From: Ferirhizobium litorale
GTDB taxonomy: Bacteria; Pseudomonadota; Alphaproteobacteria; Rhizobiales; Rhizobiaceae
NCBI GenBank assembly: GCA_030028905.1
Contig: JALDYZ010000013.1
Coordinates: 62,001-126,000 of the forward strand
Direction: 5' to 3'
DNA: 64,000 nucleotides
Part shown: piece after piece, positions 1 through 9,703 of the stretch
Numbering within the stretch: position 1 is the stretch's first letter
Layout: the number at the start of each line of letters is the position of its first letter
Made by a program: the position numbers and the translations under genes
Notes under the pieces: generated by a model
The model's database searches: none
Seen by the model: only the letters and a program-made list of their open reading frames with translations
What the model was told of the DNA's origin: nothing

Positions 1-1
1 C

Positions 2-283
2 CGCGGCGGTCGCGAGACCATCGCCTTTTCCGGCACGGTCGCGGCTAGCCTTGCGCCGCCTGCGATCGGCGAAATCGCCGACGTCACCGGCGCCGGGGAT
101 TCCTTTGCCGCTGGGGTATTGTCTGCCTTGATTGCCGGTCTGCCGCTCGATCAGGCGATGCGCCACGGCGCCGCCGCGGCGGCGATCACCCTGCAATCAC
201 CCTTTGCAACCGCGGAGGAACTGTCGCAGGATCTCCTCAATGAAAGGCTGCCCCTCGTGCCGGATGCCCGCATCCTGCGCTGA
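2..283 (+). CDS. PfkB-family sugar/nucleoside kinase, C-terminal part (probably pseudouridine kinase)
   Basis: Only the last 93 codons are in the window; the 5' part lies upstream of base 1. The reading frame contains the PfkB signature DVTGAGDSFAAG (about residues 27-38 of the visible part), which carries the catalytic Asp and the anion hole, followed by the helical C-terminus. PfkB kinases phosphorylate sugars or nucleosides with ATP. The next gene, 35 bases downstream on the same strand, is pseudouridine-5'-phosphate glycosidase, so the likely substrate is pseudouridine (PsuK-like). That assignment comes from the neighbour, because the substrate-binding N-terminus is missing. Confidence 0.85.
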   Translation, partial: RGGRETIAFSGTVAASLAPPAIGEIADVTGAGDSFAAGVLSALIAGLPLDQAMRHGAAAAAITLQSPFATAEELSQDLLNERLPLVPDARILR

Positions 284-318
284 CTCCAACTCACAGAAAT
301 GAAGTATCGGACCGTACA

Positions 319-1242
319 ATGACCCATTCCCTCTCGCCCCTCCTGCCCATCGTCTATTCCGGCGAGGTCTCTGCCGCCAAGGCGCGCGGTGCGGCAATCG
401 TCGCGCTGGAATCGACCATCATCACCCATGGCATGCCCTATCCGGGCAACATCGAGATGGCCCGCAGCGTCGAAGCCATCATCCGGGAGGAAGGCGCCGT
501 CCCGGCCACGATCGCCGTCATCAACGGCACGCTCCACATCGGCCTGGAAGACAAGGAACTGGAGGCGCTCGCCCAGGCGAAGGACGTGTTGAAGGTCTCG
601 CGCGCCGATCTGGCATTTGCGATCGCCGAGCGACGCACGGGTGCGACGACGGTTGCCGCGACCATGATTGCCGCGGCCGCGGCCGGCATCCGCGTGTTCG
701 CCACCGGTGGCATCGGCGGCGTCCACCGCGGCGCCGAGGAGAGTTTCGATATTTCGGCCGATCTCGAGGAACTGGCCCGCACGCCGGTCATCGTCGTCTG
801 CGCCGGCGCCAAGGCGATCCTCGACGTGCCGAAGACGCTGGAGGTCCTGGAAACCCGCGGCGTTCCGGTGGTCACCTTCGACAGCGCCGAGTTCCCGGCC
901 TTCTGGTCGCGCTCGTCCGGTCTGCCAAGCCCGCTGACGCTCAACAGTCCGGCAGCCATCGCCAACTTCCAGTCGGTGCGCGAGCAGCTCGGCATCGATG
1001 GCGGCATGCTGATCGCCAACCCGGTGCCGGAAGCGGCAGAAATCCCGCGCGGGGAAATGGAGATCTACATCACCCGGGCGCTCGCCAATGCCGAGCGCGA
1101 CGATATCCAGGGCAAGGCGGTGACGCCCTACCTGCTCGACACCATCTTCCATCTCACCGACGGCCGCAGCCTCAAGACCAACATCGCTCTGGTCGAAAAC
1201 AATGCCCATCTCGCGGCCGAGATCGCCGTCGCGCTCTGCTGA
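319..1242 (+). CDS. psuG: Pseudouridine-5'-phosphate glycosidase
   Basis: The 307-residue product has the usual length of PsuG/IndA. The family cleaves the C-C glycosidic bond of pseudouridine 5'-phosphate to give uracil and ribose 5-phosphate in the cytosol. Visible family motifs are ALESTIITHGMPYP (residues 29-42), TGGIGGVHRG (129-138) and CAGAKAILD (161-169). K165 in the last motif matches the Schiff-base lysine of the family. It follows the PfkB kinase gene by 35 bases, so the two probably form a pseudouridine salvage unit (kinase then glycosidase). The ATG at 319 has only a weak ribosome binding site. Confidence 0.95.
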   Translation: MTHSLSPLLPIVYSGEVSAAKARGAAIVALESTIITHGMPYPGNIEMARSVEAIIREEGAVPATIAVINGTLHIGLEDKELEALAQAKDVLKVSRADLAFAIAERRTGATTVAATMIAAAAAGIRVFATGGIGGVHRGAEESFDISADLEELARTPVIVVCAGAKAILDVPKTLEVLETRGVPVVTFDSAEFPAFWSRSSGLPSPLTLNSPAAIANFQSVREQLGIDGGMLIANPVPEAAEIPRGEMEIYITRALANAERDDIQGKAVTPYLLDTIFHLTDGRSLKTNIALVENNAHLAAEIAVALC

Positions 1243-1271
1243 TCGCAAGAAGCCGGTCGCTCGTTTGCAAA

Positions 1272-1306
1272 GAGACTGGTCGTCGTGACGCCAACGGACC
1301 AGTCTC
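1272..1306. terminator. Hairpin between convergent genes
   Basis: A perfect 10-base inverted repeat (GAGACTGGTC at 1272-1281, GACCAGTCTC at 1297-1306) lies between psuG and the convergent transglutaminase-like gene. It lacks a clean T-tract on either strand, so a transcript-end role is likely but not certain. Confidence 0.4.
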
Positions 1307-1350
1307 GTCGGGAAATTTCCTCAGCAAGGCTTTACGCCGCAAAAATGGTA

Positions 1351-2469
1351 CTAATTCGCGCCGGTGCAATCTCTCGGTGGCAAAGATTTAAAGCCGGCGA
1401 GCCGGGATTCTAGGACGAGATCGCCGGGTTGCGCCTGGAGTGCCTCTTCGACAAGTTCGACGGCTGCCGTGAAGTCCCCGGCATAAGCGGCCAGGCATGC
1501 GGCCGTGTCGATCGTGGCGGGAACGCGATGGATCGACAACAGTTTCTTGGAGTACCCGATCGCTTCGGCCAACATTGCGGCTCGTTCGTCGAATTCGGCT
1601 GTCGCCACTGTCCAACAAAAATTGTTGTAGGCGCGCGGATGCCCGGGGAACTTCCTGATAGCCTCCCGATTGTCGGCCAGCGCCTTCAAAATATCACCGG
1701 ACTGCAGGTGTTTTTCGGCCCTTAGAGACAAAAGATAGGACATCGTTTGTTCGCTGGTCATCGCCATCCCTTGAAAGCCGGGGCTGTCCGTTGGTGCTGA
1801 GCACTCGGCACGAGCATTCATGTCCCAGTCCAGAACTCGTCCTCCACCGACCTGCCATCGCACGAAGTTGTGCCCTTCTCCAGTCGGCAAGTTGATCTCG
1901 ACGAGCGATGCCCTCGCACCAAGCGCCTCCGCCACGGTAAGCAGCACCAGCGAGCTGGTGTCGCAATCCGTGACGTATCGCGGTTTTTCTTCGGCTTCGC
2001 TGCGTGGGACAAGCATGTCACCCATCATTTCGGTGGGAACGTAAAGGGCGAAGCCCATCTCAGCCAGGACATCCCCGGTGACCTGACCGATCGCGCGCGC
2101 TCGTTCGCTGATCGACACGTCCGGCGCGGGCTGGATCCTGGCATCCAATCGAACGCGAACGGCGTCAATGATCTCATCCATAGTGCGGTAGGCCGAATCC
2201 GGCACGAAGCAAGCTTCGGACTCGATATCCAGCGCGGTGAACCCGATACCGCTGTTCCTCGGCGAGTAATTCCTTGAGGTGGGAGGCAAGCAAAGACGTA
2301 CCTTCGTGCCATCGGCGCGAGCCGCCCACGGGCGTGCCGAAAGACTTCCGCATGGGATCAGGGGCGGCGAAGCGGCGCCTGACCCCGACTCGTCGGTCGC
2401 AATCGCAGTCCCAGGATTGGCGGCTGCGAACAGGAACAGTGCAAAGGTGCGAGCGATACCTGCCGTCAT
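1351..2469 (-). CDS. Exported transglutaminase-like protein with C-terminal TPR-like region
   Basis: I do not recognise a named gene. The ATG at 2469 follows a GGGGGA ribosome binding site and gives 372 residues starting with a signal peptide (hydrophobic residues 5-18, AIA-type cleavage near 24). A longer frame upstream lacks such support. The middle contains TDCDTSSLVLLTVAEALG (C169), GEGHNFVRW (H200) and LDWDMN (D214/D216). This is the spacing and context of a transglutaminase-like Cys-His-Asp triad, so a periplasmic cysteine peptidase or transferase is plausible. Residues from about 240 onward look like TPR helices (KALADNREAIRKFPGHPRA). Composition seems less GC-rich than its neighbours by eye. 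It is convergent with psuG and lies downstream of cckA on the same strand with about 220 bases between. Confidence 0.7.
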   Translation of the reverse strand: MTAGIARTFALFLFAAANPGTAIATDESGSGAASPPLIPCGSLSARPWAARADGTKVRLCLPPTSRNYSPRNSGIGFTALDIESEACFVPDSAYRTMDEIIDAVRVRLDARIQPAPDVSISERARAIGQVTGDVLAEMGFALYVPTEMMGDMLVPRSEAEEKPRYVTDCDTSSLVLLTVAEALGARASLVEINLPTGEGHNFVRWQVGGGRVLDWDMNARAECSAPTDSPGFQGMAMTSEQTMSYLLSLRAEKHLQSGDILKALADNREAIRKFPGHPRAYNNFCWTVATAEFDERAAMLAEAIGYSKKLLSIHRVPATIDTAACLAAYAGDFTAAVELVEEALQAQPGDLVLESRLAGFKSLPPRDCTGAN

Positions 2470-2688
2470 CGGTCCCCCAAAGCGCAAAGGCGAACTGAAG
2501 GAAGCTTGCGAGTTAATCGCAACACCACAATACAACTCCCGATCAGCATCGGCCATCGGTGATGAAAGAAACAATGCGTACTGATCATTCCGGATGCGCA
2601 AGCAGACTGCTTGCCTTGATCTTCATGCAGGAGCGCCTTTGGCCTCGTCTTCCAGAAGTCCGGATGAACCGCCTTCGCACGCCACTCC

Positions 2689-5313
2689 CTATTCCTTGCT
2701 GTCGAGCATCTCCCACACCGCTTCCGCCAGTTGCTTCAGCGAGAACGGCTTCGGCAGGAAGCCGAACTTGGCATCGGCTGGCAGATTGCGGGCAAAGGCA
2801 TCTTCGGCATAGCCGGACACGAAAATGAACTTCAGGTCCGGATATTTCTTCCTCAGTTCCCTGAGCAGGGTCGGACCGTCCATCTCCGGCATGACCACGT
2901 CGGAGACGACGATATCCACCTGACCGTCGAGTTCGTCCATGATGTCGAGGGCCTCGACGCCGGAGCCGGCCTCGTGAACGGTATAGCCGCGCGTTTCCAG
3001 CATGCGCTTGCCGCCGCGCCGCACCGCTTCCTCGTCCTCGACCAGCAGCACCACCGCCGACTTGCCCGTCAGGTCGACCGGCTCGGACGACGATGCGGCT
3101 TTCGCTTTTTCGTGAGCCGCAGCCGCGGCCTTCGCTTCGCTAGCCTCTGCTCCCGTAACGGGTGCGGGTAGAGCTTCGATGACATGGCGCGGCAGGAAGA
3201 TGCGGAAGGTCGTACCCCTGCCCACCTCGGACTCCGGATAGATATAGCCGCCCGACTGCTTGATGATGCCATAGACCATGGCGAGCCCGAGCCCCGTGCC
3301 TTTGCCGACTTCCTTGGTCGTGAAGAACGGCTCGAAGATCTTGTCCATGATCTCCTGCGGGATGCCGGTGCCGGTATCGGCGACCTCGATCAGCACCAGG
3401 TCCTCCTGCGGCAGGTCGCCATAGCCGTATGAGGCGACCTTTTCGGCTGGAAGGTTGCGGGTTCTGAGGGTGATCGTGCCGCCCTGGGGCATGGCGTCGC
3501 GCGCGTTGACGCACAGGTTGATCAGTACCTGCTCGAACTGCGAGAGGTCGGTCTTGACCGGCCACAGGTCGCGCCCATAGTCGACGTCGAGCTTGACGTT
3601 GGTGCCCGAAATCAGCCGGTCGACCAGCATCCTCAGGTCGCCGACGACATCGGTGAGGTTGAGCACGGCCGGCCGCATGGTCTGCTTGCGCGAGAATGCC
3701 AGCAACTGGCGCACCAGCACCGCCGCCCGGTTGGCGTTGCGCTTGATCTCCATCAGGTCGGCAAAGCTCGCATCGGAGGGCCGCGCCTGCAGCAGCAGAT
3801 GGTCGGAAGACAGCAGGATCGCCGTCAGCACGTTGTTGAAATCGTGGGCGATGCCGCCGGCCAGCGTCCCGACGGCATTCATCTTCTGCGTCTGGGCCAT
3901 CTGGGTTTCCAGCGCCTTCTGCTCGGTCACCTCGACGGCATAGACGATCGCCGCTTCCTCGGGGCTGTCGTCGGCCTGGTCGATCACGGCATTCACGTAG
4001 TAGCGGAAGTGACGCGCCTCGTCTTTCGGGTGACGGGAATCGATCGGCGCGATATCCACCTGGCGGTCCTTTGCCGCCGCAAGCGCGGCGGTCAGAGTCT
4101 CGCGATCGTTCTCGTGCACGACTCCCCGCAGCAGCGCGCCGCGTTCGACGTCATCGCGCGAGACGATACCGGAAAACAACTTCAGGAACGGAGCATTCGT
4201 CCTGAGAATCCGTCCATCGCCATCGACCGATGCGATCGCCATGGGCGTGTTGTTGAAGAAACGGTTGAAGCGCATGGCCGCTGCCGATGCCGACTGCCCG
4301 CCTTCGGGCTCGTTCTGCCTGTCGATGACGATCGTGCGGCTTTCGCCCGGCGCACCGTCGCGCATGGAACTGACCTGGTGGACAAGACGAACCGGCAGGA
4401 TCTGGCCGTTTGCGCGACGAAAGTCGAGGTCGAGCGTCTCGGTCTTCTTCTGGCCGGGATCGGCTTGCACCGATTGAACCTGCGCCAGGCCCTCGCCTGC
4501 CATGATGTCGCGAATGGCGAGCGATCCCGGCACGAACTTGGTCAGGTCGATGCCGAGCCACTCGGCAAGGGTCGCATTGATATAGAAGATCTCGCCCTTC
4601 TTGCCGGCAGAGAAGAAGCCTGCCGGCGCGTGGTCGAGATAGTCGATGGCGTTCTGCAGTTCCTTGAAGAAGCGCTCCTGGTCGTCGCGCTCGGAAGTGA
4701 TGTCGGTGATCTGCCAGACATGCAGCTTGCGGCTGCTGCCTTCCTCTTCCGGTACGAGCCGCGCCTTCAGGCGGTACCAGTGGGCACCGGAGCCCGTCGT
4801 CCCAGTAGAGCCGAGCGGTTTCAGCAGGCGAAACTCCTCGTGGCTGTCCTTGCCTTCACGCAGGCTGTTCATCAGCCGGTAGAGCGCTTCGTTGGATTCG
4901 CGATTGCGCGAGAGCAGCGTCTCGAGGGTCTGCACGTCGACCTCTTTCGCCGCACCCGTCAGGCGGCCATAGGCGGCATTCGCGTAGACGATGCGCGACT
5001 TCTCGTCGGTGATCAGCGTGCCGTCGGGGTGGCTGTCGAGAAGACTGCGGGCAAGCGAGTCCGACTGCGACTGCGGCATCACCTCGATGAAGCCGATCAG
5101 CGCCGATACCAGGAAGAAAATGCCGACCATGGCGAGGATGCCGAGCGCGCCCAGCACCATCTCGTTGTCGAGCGAGTTCTTGAAGACCACGAACGCGATC
5201 GCCGCGGCGACCAGCACCAGGGCCAGCAGGATGATGCGGACGACCACCCCGGTCCGCATTCCCCGGTCCACCAACGGCGCGTTGTTGTCGTCGCCCTGCC
5301 GCATTCTCGTCAT
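2689..5313 (-). CDS. cckA: Hybrid sensor histidine kinase CckA
   Basis: CckA is the membrane kinase/phosphatase that, through the ChpT phosphotransferase, controls the master cell-cycle regulator CtrA in alphaproteobacteria. The 874-residue product begins at the ATG at 5313 behind GAGGGG; a TTG start 33 bases upstream is less likely. Order of parts: two membrane helices (about 22-44 and 54-76), PAS-like regions (about 85-210, 220-335 and 345-465), HisKA with [10 protein letters not shown] (phospho-acceptor H490), an HATPase domain with VADTGTGIP and [12 protein letters not shown], an Ala/Lys-rich linker (720-750), and a receiver domain with D805 in [12 protein letters not shown]. Architecture and H-box match CckA of Caulobacter and rhizobia closely. 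It appears to be monocistronic. Confidence 0.95.
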   Translation of the reverse strand: MTRMRQGDDNNAPLVDRGMRTGVVVRIILLALVLVAAAIAFVVFKNSLDNEMVLGALGILAMVGIFFLVSALIGFIEVMPQSQSDSLARSLLDSHPDGTLITDEKSRIVYANAAYGRLTGAAKEVDVQTLETLLSRNRESNEALYRLMNSLREGKDSHEEFRLLKPLGSTGTTGSGAHWYRLKARLVPEEEGSSRKLHVWQITDITSERDDQERFFKELQNAIDYLDHAPAGFFSAGKKGEIFYINATLAEWLGIDLTKFVPGSLAIRDIMAGEGLAQVQSVQADPGQKKTETLDLDFRRANGQILPVRLVHQVSSMRDGAPGESRTIVIDRQNEPEGGQSASAAAMRFNRFFNNTPMAIASVDGDGRILRTNAPFLKLFSGIVSRDDVERGALLRGVVHENDRETLTAALAAAKDRQVDIAPIDSRHPKDEARHFRYYVNAVIDQADDSPEEAAIVYAVEVTEQKALETQMAQTQKMNAVGTLAGGIAHDFNNVLTAILLSSDHLLLQARPSDASFADLMEIKRNANRAAVLVRQLLAFSRKQTMRPAVLNLTDVVGDLRMLVDRLISGTNVKLDVDYGRDLWPVKTDLSQFEQVLINLCVNARDAMPQGGTITLRTRNLPAEKVASYGYGDLPQEDLVLIEVADTGTGIPQEIMDKIFEPFFTTKEVGKGTGLGLAMVYGIIKQSGGYIYPESEVGRGTTFRIFLPRHVIEALPAPVTGAEASEAKAAAAAHEKAKAASSSEPVDLTGKSAVVLLVEDEEAVRRGGKRMLETRGYTVHEAGSGVEALDIMDELDGQVDIVVSDVVMPEMDGPTLLRELRKKYPDLKFIFVSGYAEDAFARNLPADAKFGFLPKPFSLKQLAEAVWEMLDSKE

Positions 5314-5745
5314 CGACCCCTCGCCTTTCGCAAGCCCGTTCGGCAAGTGGTCCGGAACAGCGCTTCAAGAATCATGTTTACCAATTTGCCGCATAGGCAA
5401 AAAGCGCTACAATTCATTAAAACCGCTCTAAATTCACAGAGAATGGCGAATTGCGGCGAGTGGTGCGCGCACGCCCCACGGGGCTTCGCGCCCTGGCGGT
5501 TGAAGATGCGTCACGCGGATTCGATTGACGGGCAAGAAGCCCAGCGGAATTCTCGGCATGATGCCTCGGATACCAGTTCCGCGTGCGACTGCCGGCAGGC
5601 GACAATTGCGGAAACGCGCCATCAATTTGCTGCTATCTTTCTGGAATGATGTGCTGTTCTCGTCGGAATGGATTTCACTCTCCCGGATAATGCGCTAAGC
5701 GCCAACATGACCGCCCAAGTTGCATGGACCTGAAGGAGTTGCGAA
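5314..5745. other. Divergent intergenic region, no gene seen
   Basis: This stretch separates cckA (leftward) from the FliO-like gene (rightward) and must hold both promoters. I find no convincing RNA gene, coding frame or clear full CtrA box in it. AT-rich tracts near 5395-5445 are the best place for the cckA promoter. Confidence 0.5.
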
Positions 5746-6741
5746 ATGCTCGAAGACCTTATCGGAAACTACGGCACGCGCTTCCTGATCGCAGCCCTTG
5801 GCGTTGGCCTTGCCCTCGTCTGTTTCGCATTCGTGATGATGTACATCCGCAGGCGCGCGCCTTCGCCCTTTGTTCGCGGCGGCAAGAATCGCCAGCCGCG
5901 CCTGCAGGTTCTCGATGCGGCGGCGGTCGATGCCCGCAGACGACTGGTGCTGGTGCGCCGCGACGATGTCGAACACCTCATCATGATCGGCGGACCAACG
6001 GACATCGTCATCGAGAGCGGTATCGGCGAACTGCAGGAGGCGACGCCCATCCAGCCGCAGTTCACCTCCTACGCGCCGGAACCACCCCTCGAACCGAACC
6101 TTGAATCGCGCCCGGAAATCCGTCCGGCCGTCGCACGTGTCGCCGCCGAAAGGCAAGTCCGAGCTCCGGAGTCCCCCCGGGCCGCTCCTCCGGAACCCGC
6201 AGCGGAACGCCGCACCTATGTGGAACCGGGCGCCATGCCCGAGCCGATTGCGCGGCCACACCCGGCGCCGGCTCCTGCCCAACCAGTTCCTGCTCAAGCG
6301 GTCACGTCCGCCCCCGCCCGCCATGCGGCGAGCGCGCCCGAGCAGGTCGCGGCCCCGCCGACCATGCCGATTCAAGTCTCTCCGCCGCGTGTAGCAGTTG
6401 CGGCGCCGGCAACCGAGGACGCAGCGGAGGCACTCGAGGCCGCGCGCCAGCGGGTTCTTCCGCAGCAGGTCGCCCGACCGGTCACGCCCGCCGCTGCTCC
6501 CGTGCCACCCAGGAAGGAACTCGGCAGCGAGTTCGACCGCATTCTGGAAGCCGAAATGGCAAGCAACCTTTCCGCCGAGCGGATCACGACGTCTGGCGAA
6601 ACGGCCGGCCAGCCGAACCCGAAGGCGCCGCCGCGCCAGCCCGGCCAACCCGTAATCACCGGCGGCGGACCGAGCGAGGATCCGGTGCAGAAGGAAATGG
6701 CCCGCATTTTCGGAGAGATGTCGGTCACCCGCGAAAAGTGA
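5746..6741 (+). CDS. FliO-like membrane protein with long Pro/Ala-rich tail
   Basis: The 331-residue product starts at an ATG behind GAAGGAG. It has one membrane helix (about residues 11-35) followed by a basic stretch and a short domain (about 45-95: RLQVLDAAAVDARRRLVLVR, then HLIMIGGPTDIVIE). That domain resembles FliO/MopB, the accessory protein of the flagellar export gate. Residues 100-280 are a low-complexity Pro/Ala/Glu region, and the end is charged (VQKEMARIFGEMSV). No flagellar genes are nearby, so this may be a stand-alone FliO-domain protein rather than the flagellar one. It is convergent with dksA. Confidence 0.7.
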   Translation: MLEDLIGNYGTRFLIAALGVGLALVCFAFVMMYIRRRAPSPFVRGGKNRQPRLQVLDAAAVDARRRLVLVRRDDVEHLIMIGGPTDIVIESGIGELQEATPIQPQFTSYAPEPPLEPNLESRPEIRPAVARVAAERQVRAPESPRAAPPEPAAERRTYVEPGAMPEPIARPHPAPAPAQPVPAQAVTSAPARHAASAPEQVAAPPTMPIQVSPPRVAVAAPATEDAAEALEAARQRVLPQQVARPVTPAAAPVPPRKELGSEFDRILEAEMASNLSAERITTSGETAGQPNPKAPPRQPGQPVITGGGPSEDPVQKEMARIFGEMSVTREK

Positions 6742-6850
6742 AGCCGTGCCCGGGCCTAGCCACGGGCGCAGCAAGGGCGACCGAGCGTCTGCAGACGCGC
6801 ACCCGGGGTGCCGTCTGCGGCATCAGCCATGCGAGTTCCCGGCAGCCGGA

Positions 6851-6889
6851 AAAGCAAAAGGGCACGCAGCCCCTCCAGCCTGCGTGCCC
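6851..6889 (-). terminator. Rho-independent terminator of dksA
   Basis: A 10-base stem (GGGCACGCAG at 6860-6869, CTGCGTGCCC at 6880-6889), read on the minus strand, is followed by TTTTGCTTTT just after the dksA stop codon. Confidence 0.85.
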
Positions 6890-6917
6890 CTAGTCTACTT
6901 GCTTGCGATGCCGGCCC

Positions 6918-7337
6918 TCATTCGTCGCGATAAACCTTTTCGCGGCGTTCGTGGCGTTCCTGCGCTTCGATCGAAAGCGTCGCGATCGGCCGGGCGTCCA
7001 GGCGCTTCAGTCCGATCGGTTCACCCGTCTCTTCGCAGTACCCATAGGTGCCATCCTCGATACGTTGCAACGCTGCATCGATCTTGGAGATCAACTTGCG
7101 CTGCCGATCCCGTGCACGAAGCTCGATCGCGCGGTCGGTCTCTGAGGACGCCCTGTCGGCAAGGTCGGGATGGTTTGCACTCTCTTCAGCCAGATGGTCC
7201 AGGGTCTCCCGCGCTTCCCTCAGTATATCGTTTCTCCAGGCAACAAGCTTTGCCCGGAAATAGGCCCTCTGGTTGGCATTCATGAACTCTTCGTCTTCCG
7301 AGAGCACATAATGGCTAAGATCGATCTTCTCACTCAA
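6918..7337 (-). CDS. dksA: DksA-type RNA polymerase-binding transcription factor
   Basis: DksA binds the RNA polymerase secondary channel and works with ppGpp to reset transcription. I place the start at TTG 7337 behind CAGGAGA, giving 139 residues beginning MSEKIDLSHY; an upstream extension of the frame has no RBS. The coiled-coil tip motif DLADRA (58-63) keeps both acidic residues needed for polymerase action. The zinc finger is degenerate: C101 remains (GYCEETGEPIG), but the other three cysteine positions are T104, S122 and A125 (ATLSIEAQERHE). Such cysteine-poor DksA proteins are common in Rhizobiales. It is transcribed alone and divergently from the SixA-like gene. Confidence 0.93.
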   Translation of the reverse strand: MSEKIDLSHYVLSEDEEFMNANQRAYFRAKLVAWRNDILREARETLDHLAEESANHPDLADRASSETDRAIELRARDRQRKLISKIDAALQRIEDGTYGYCEETGEPIGLKRLDARPIATLSIEAQERHERREKVYRDE

Positions 7338-7616
7338 CGCGATTCTCCTGAAGAACATCTCAATGCCGGGTGTATATCCCAACGCGTATATAACATTCAA
7401 GTCCGCAGAACCCGTTGAAAACAATTTTAAAATTGTCACAAAAATCGGCTAAATGGCTATTTTTTAATCTTTATTTCCGCAAACACTAAGAAGCACTGCA
7501 GCAACCCAAAGCTGAAAAGAGCACGCAGGCGGCCTCTTCGATCGTCTGAGTTGACGGGCCGTACCCTCAGGCGCTACTTCACCAGAAGAACCCAAGAGGG
7601 CGGTGCAAAGTTCCAG

Positions 7617-8156
7617 ATGACCAAAATTTCCCCACCCCCATTCCGGATCTATCTCCTGCGCCATGCCGAAGCGGGCTGGCCGGCTCCGGGACAGCGCGAT
7701 TTCGACAGGCCGCTCAACGACCAAGGCTACGCCGAGGCGGAGACGGTTGCCGATATCGCAGCCGACCTGGGCTACAAGCCGGAGCTTGTGCTTTGTTCGA
7801 CGGCGGTGCGCTGCCGTGAGACGGCCGATGCCTTCAAGCGCGTTGCCAGCGTCGATACCGAGTTCCGCTATGTGGATCAGCTCTACAACGCCAATGCCGA
7901 CACCTACCTCGAAATCCTGTCGGCACAGACGGCAAGCCGCAGCGTCATGATCGTGGGTCACAATCCGACGATGGAGGAAGTACTGGTGCGCCTCGCCGGG
8001 CATGACGCGACCCGCGAAGCCGTGCCGCGCGGCTTCCCCACGGCGGGCCTGGCCGTGCTCGACTGGCCACAGCACCAGACGACCGGCACGACGGTCGAAT
8101 GGATCGTGCAGGACATGCTGGTGATCGACGAGGCCGTGCGCCCGCGGCAGGGATAG
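7617..8156 (+). CDS. SixA-like phosphohistidine phosphatase (histidine phosphatase superfamily)
   Basis: From the ATG at 7617 the product has 179 residues beginning MTKISPPPFRIYLLRHAEAG. The RHAE motif holds the catalytic His, and GHNPTMEEVL (about residues 119-128) holds the second catalytic His. SixA-type enzymes remove phosphate from phosphohistidine on HPt or phosphotransfer proteins. The true target cannot be read from sequence. A TTG at 7551 would add 22 residues with no better RBS. It lies 71 bases before ycjX on the same strand. Confidence 0.8.
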   Translation: MTKISPPPFRIYLLRHAEAGWPAPGQRDFDRPLNDQGYAEAETVADIAADLGYKPELVLCSTAVRCRETADAFKRVASVDTEFRYVDQLYNANADTYLEILSAQTASRSVMIVGHNPTMEEVLVRLAGHDATREAVPRGFPTAGLAVLDWPQHQTTGTTVEWIVQDMLVIDEAVRPRQG

Positions 8157-8227
8157 AGCCGCCGGCGCCTTCCAACGGCCTTCGCCGGCCCCTATATTGA
8201 GCCGGACGCCAATTCGGGAAACCCATC

Positions 8228-9703
8228 TTGCCGCCTTCCTTGACATCCCTCGCCGACGACGCCCTGATCGCACTCGACAATCTCGGCGATCGTGCCGCCA
8301 GCCTCGTCAATCCGGCCATCCGCCTCGGCGTCACGGGCCTGTCGCGCTCCGGCAAGACGGTGTTCATTTCCTCCCTTGTCCACAACCTGCTGCATGGCGG
8401 ACGGTTGCCGTTGTTCGAGCCGATGCAATCCGGCCGCATCGCCAAGGTTCGGCTCGAGGAACAGCCCGACGATGCGGTGCCCCGCTTCCAGTACGAGGAT
8501 CACATACGCTCTTTGGTCAGCGACCGGTTGTGGCCGGATTCGACCCGCGCCATATCCGAATTGCGCATCACGCTGCAGTACCAGAGCGCCAGTGGTTGGA
8601 ACCGGATGTTCTCCGCCGGGCGTCTGTCGATCGACATCGTCGACTATCCGGGCGAATGGCTGCTCGACCTGCCTCTTCTCGCCCAGGACTACCGCAGCTT
8701 CAGCGAGGCGACGGTGGCGCTTGCGTCGAGCGGCATCCGAGCAGAGCTGTCGCGGGACTGGCTGGCGCTGTCGTCGCTGGTCGACACGGATGCGCCCGCC
8801 GACGAGATGCAGGCCCGCAGGCTCGCTACGGCCTTCGCCGACTACCTGAAGGCCTGCAAGGCCGACGAGCGCTCGCTCTCGACCCTGCCGCCCGGCCGCT
8901 TCCTGATGCCCGGCGACCTCGATGGTTCACCGGCGCTGACATTTGCGCCGCTGCCGAACCTGCCCGTCACCAAGGCGCCAAAGGGGTCGCTTCGCGCCAT
9001 GATGGAGCGGCGCTACGAGGCCTACAAGTCCGTCGTGGTCAAGCCGTTCTTCCGCGAGCACTTTGCACGCCTCGATCGGCAGATCGTGCTGGTGGACGCC
9101 CTGCAGGCGATCAACCGCGGCCCGGAAGCCGTGACGGACCTGGAGCGTGCGCTATCCGACGTGCTCGCCTGCTTTCGCCCCGGCCAGAACAGCATCCTGT
9201 CCTCGATCCTCGGACGCCGCATCGACCGCGTGCTGGTCGCCGCCACCAAGGCCGACCATCTGCACCACGAAAGCCACGACCGCCTCGAGGCATTAACGCG
9301 GCGGCTGGTGGATCGCGCCATCGAGCGCATCGGCATGGCCGGCGCCGGCATAGACGTCATGGCACTGGCCTCGGTGCGCGCCACCCGCGAGGCCACTGTC
9401 CGCCGAGACGGCTACACCCTTCCCGTCATCGTGGGCACGCCGATGGCGGGCGAGACGATCAATGGCGAGCGTTTCGACGGAAACCGGAAAACCGCCATTT
9501 TTCCCGGAGATTTACCGGAAGATCCGGAAGTGATCTTTCAATCTCTCGACCGGCCCGCGAAGGAACACCCGCTGCCGGATGTGAACGTGGTACGCTTCCG
9601 TCCCCCCGAGCTCGATGAGACCGGCGGCGGCATTACCCTGTCCGTTCCGCATATACGCCTCGATCGGGCCATGCAGTTCCTGTTCGGAGACCGCCTCGCA
9701 TGA
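8228..9703 (+). CDS. ycjX: YcjX-family P-loop GTPase/ATPase-like protein
   Basis: The 491-residue product has the Walker A motif GLSRSGKT (37-44) and a DIVDYPGEWLLDLPLL segment typical of YcjX (DUF463). In enterobacteria ycjX and ycjF belong to the phage-shock stress regulon, but no pspA is visible here. The start appears to be TTG at 8228 with a weak RBS (CGGGAAACC upstream). Its stop overlaps the start of the next gene (ATGA at 9700-9703), so the two are translationally coupled. Confidence 0.88.
   Translation: MPPSLTSLADDALIALDNLGDRAASLVNPAIRLGVTGLSRSGKTVFISSLVHNLLHGGRLPLFEPMQSGRIAKVRLEEQPDDAVPRFQYEDHIRSLVSDRLWPDSTRAISELRITLQYQSASGWNRMFSAGRLSIDIVDYPGEWLLDLPLLAQDYRSFSEATVALASSGIRAELSRDWLALSSLVDTDAPADEMQARRLATAFADYLKACKADERSLSTLPPGRFLMPGDLDGSPALTFAPLPNLPVTKAPKGSLRAMMERRYEAYKSVVVKPFFREHFARLDRQIVLVDALQAINRGPEAVTDLERALSDVLACFRPGQNSILSSILGRRIDRVLVAATKADHLHHESHDRLEALTRRLVDRAIERIGMAGAGIDVMALASVRATREATVRRDGYTLPVIVGTPMAGETINGERFDGNRKTAIFPGDLPEDPEVIFQSLDRPAKEHPLPDVNVVRFRPPELDETGGGITLSVPHIRLDRAMQFLFGDRLA

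Noticed and set aside
3799..5649. 616-codon open frame on the plus strand opposite cckA
   Set aside because: It mirrors the strong codon-position GC bias of cckA, has no RBS or recognisable domain, and cckA carries all expected motifs.
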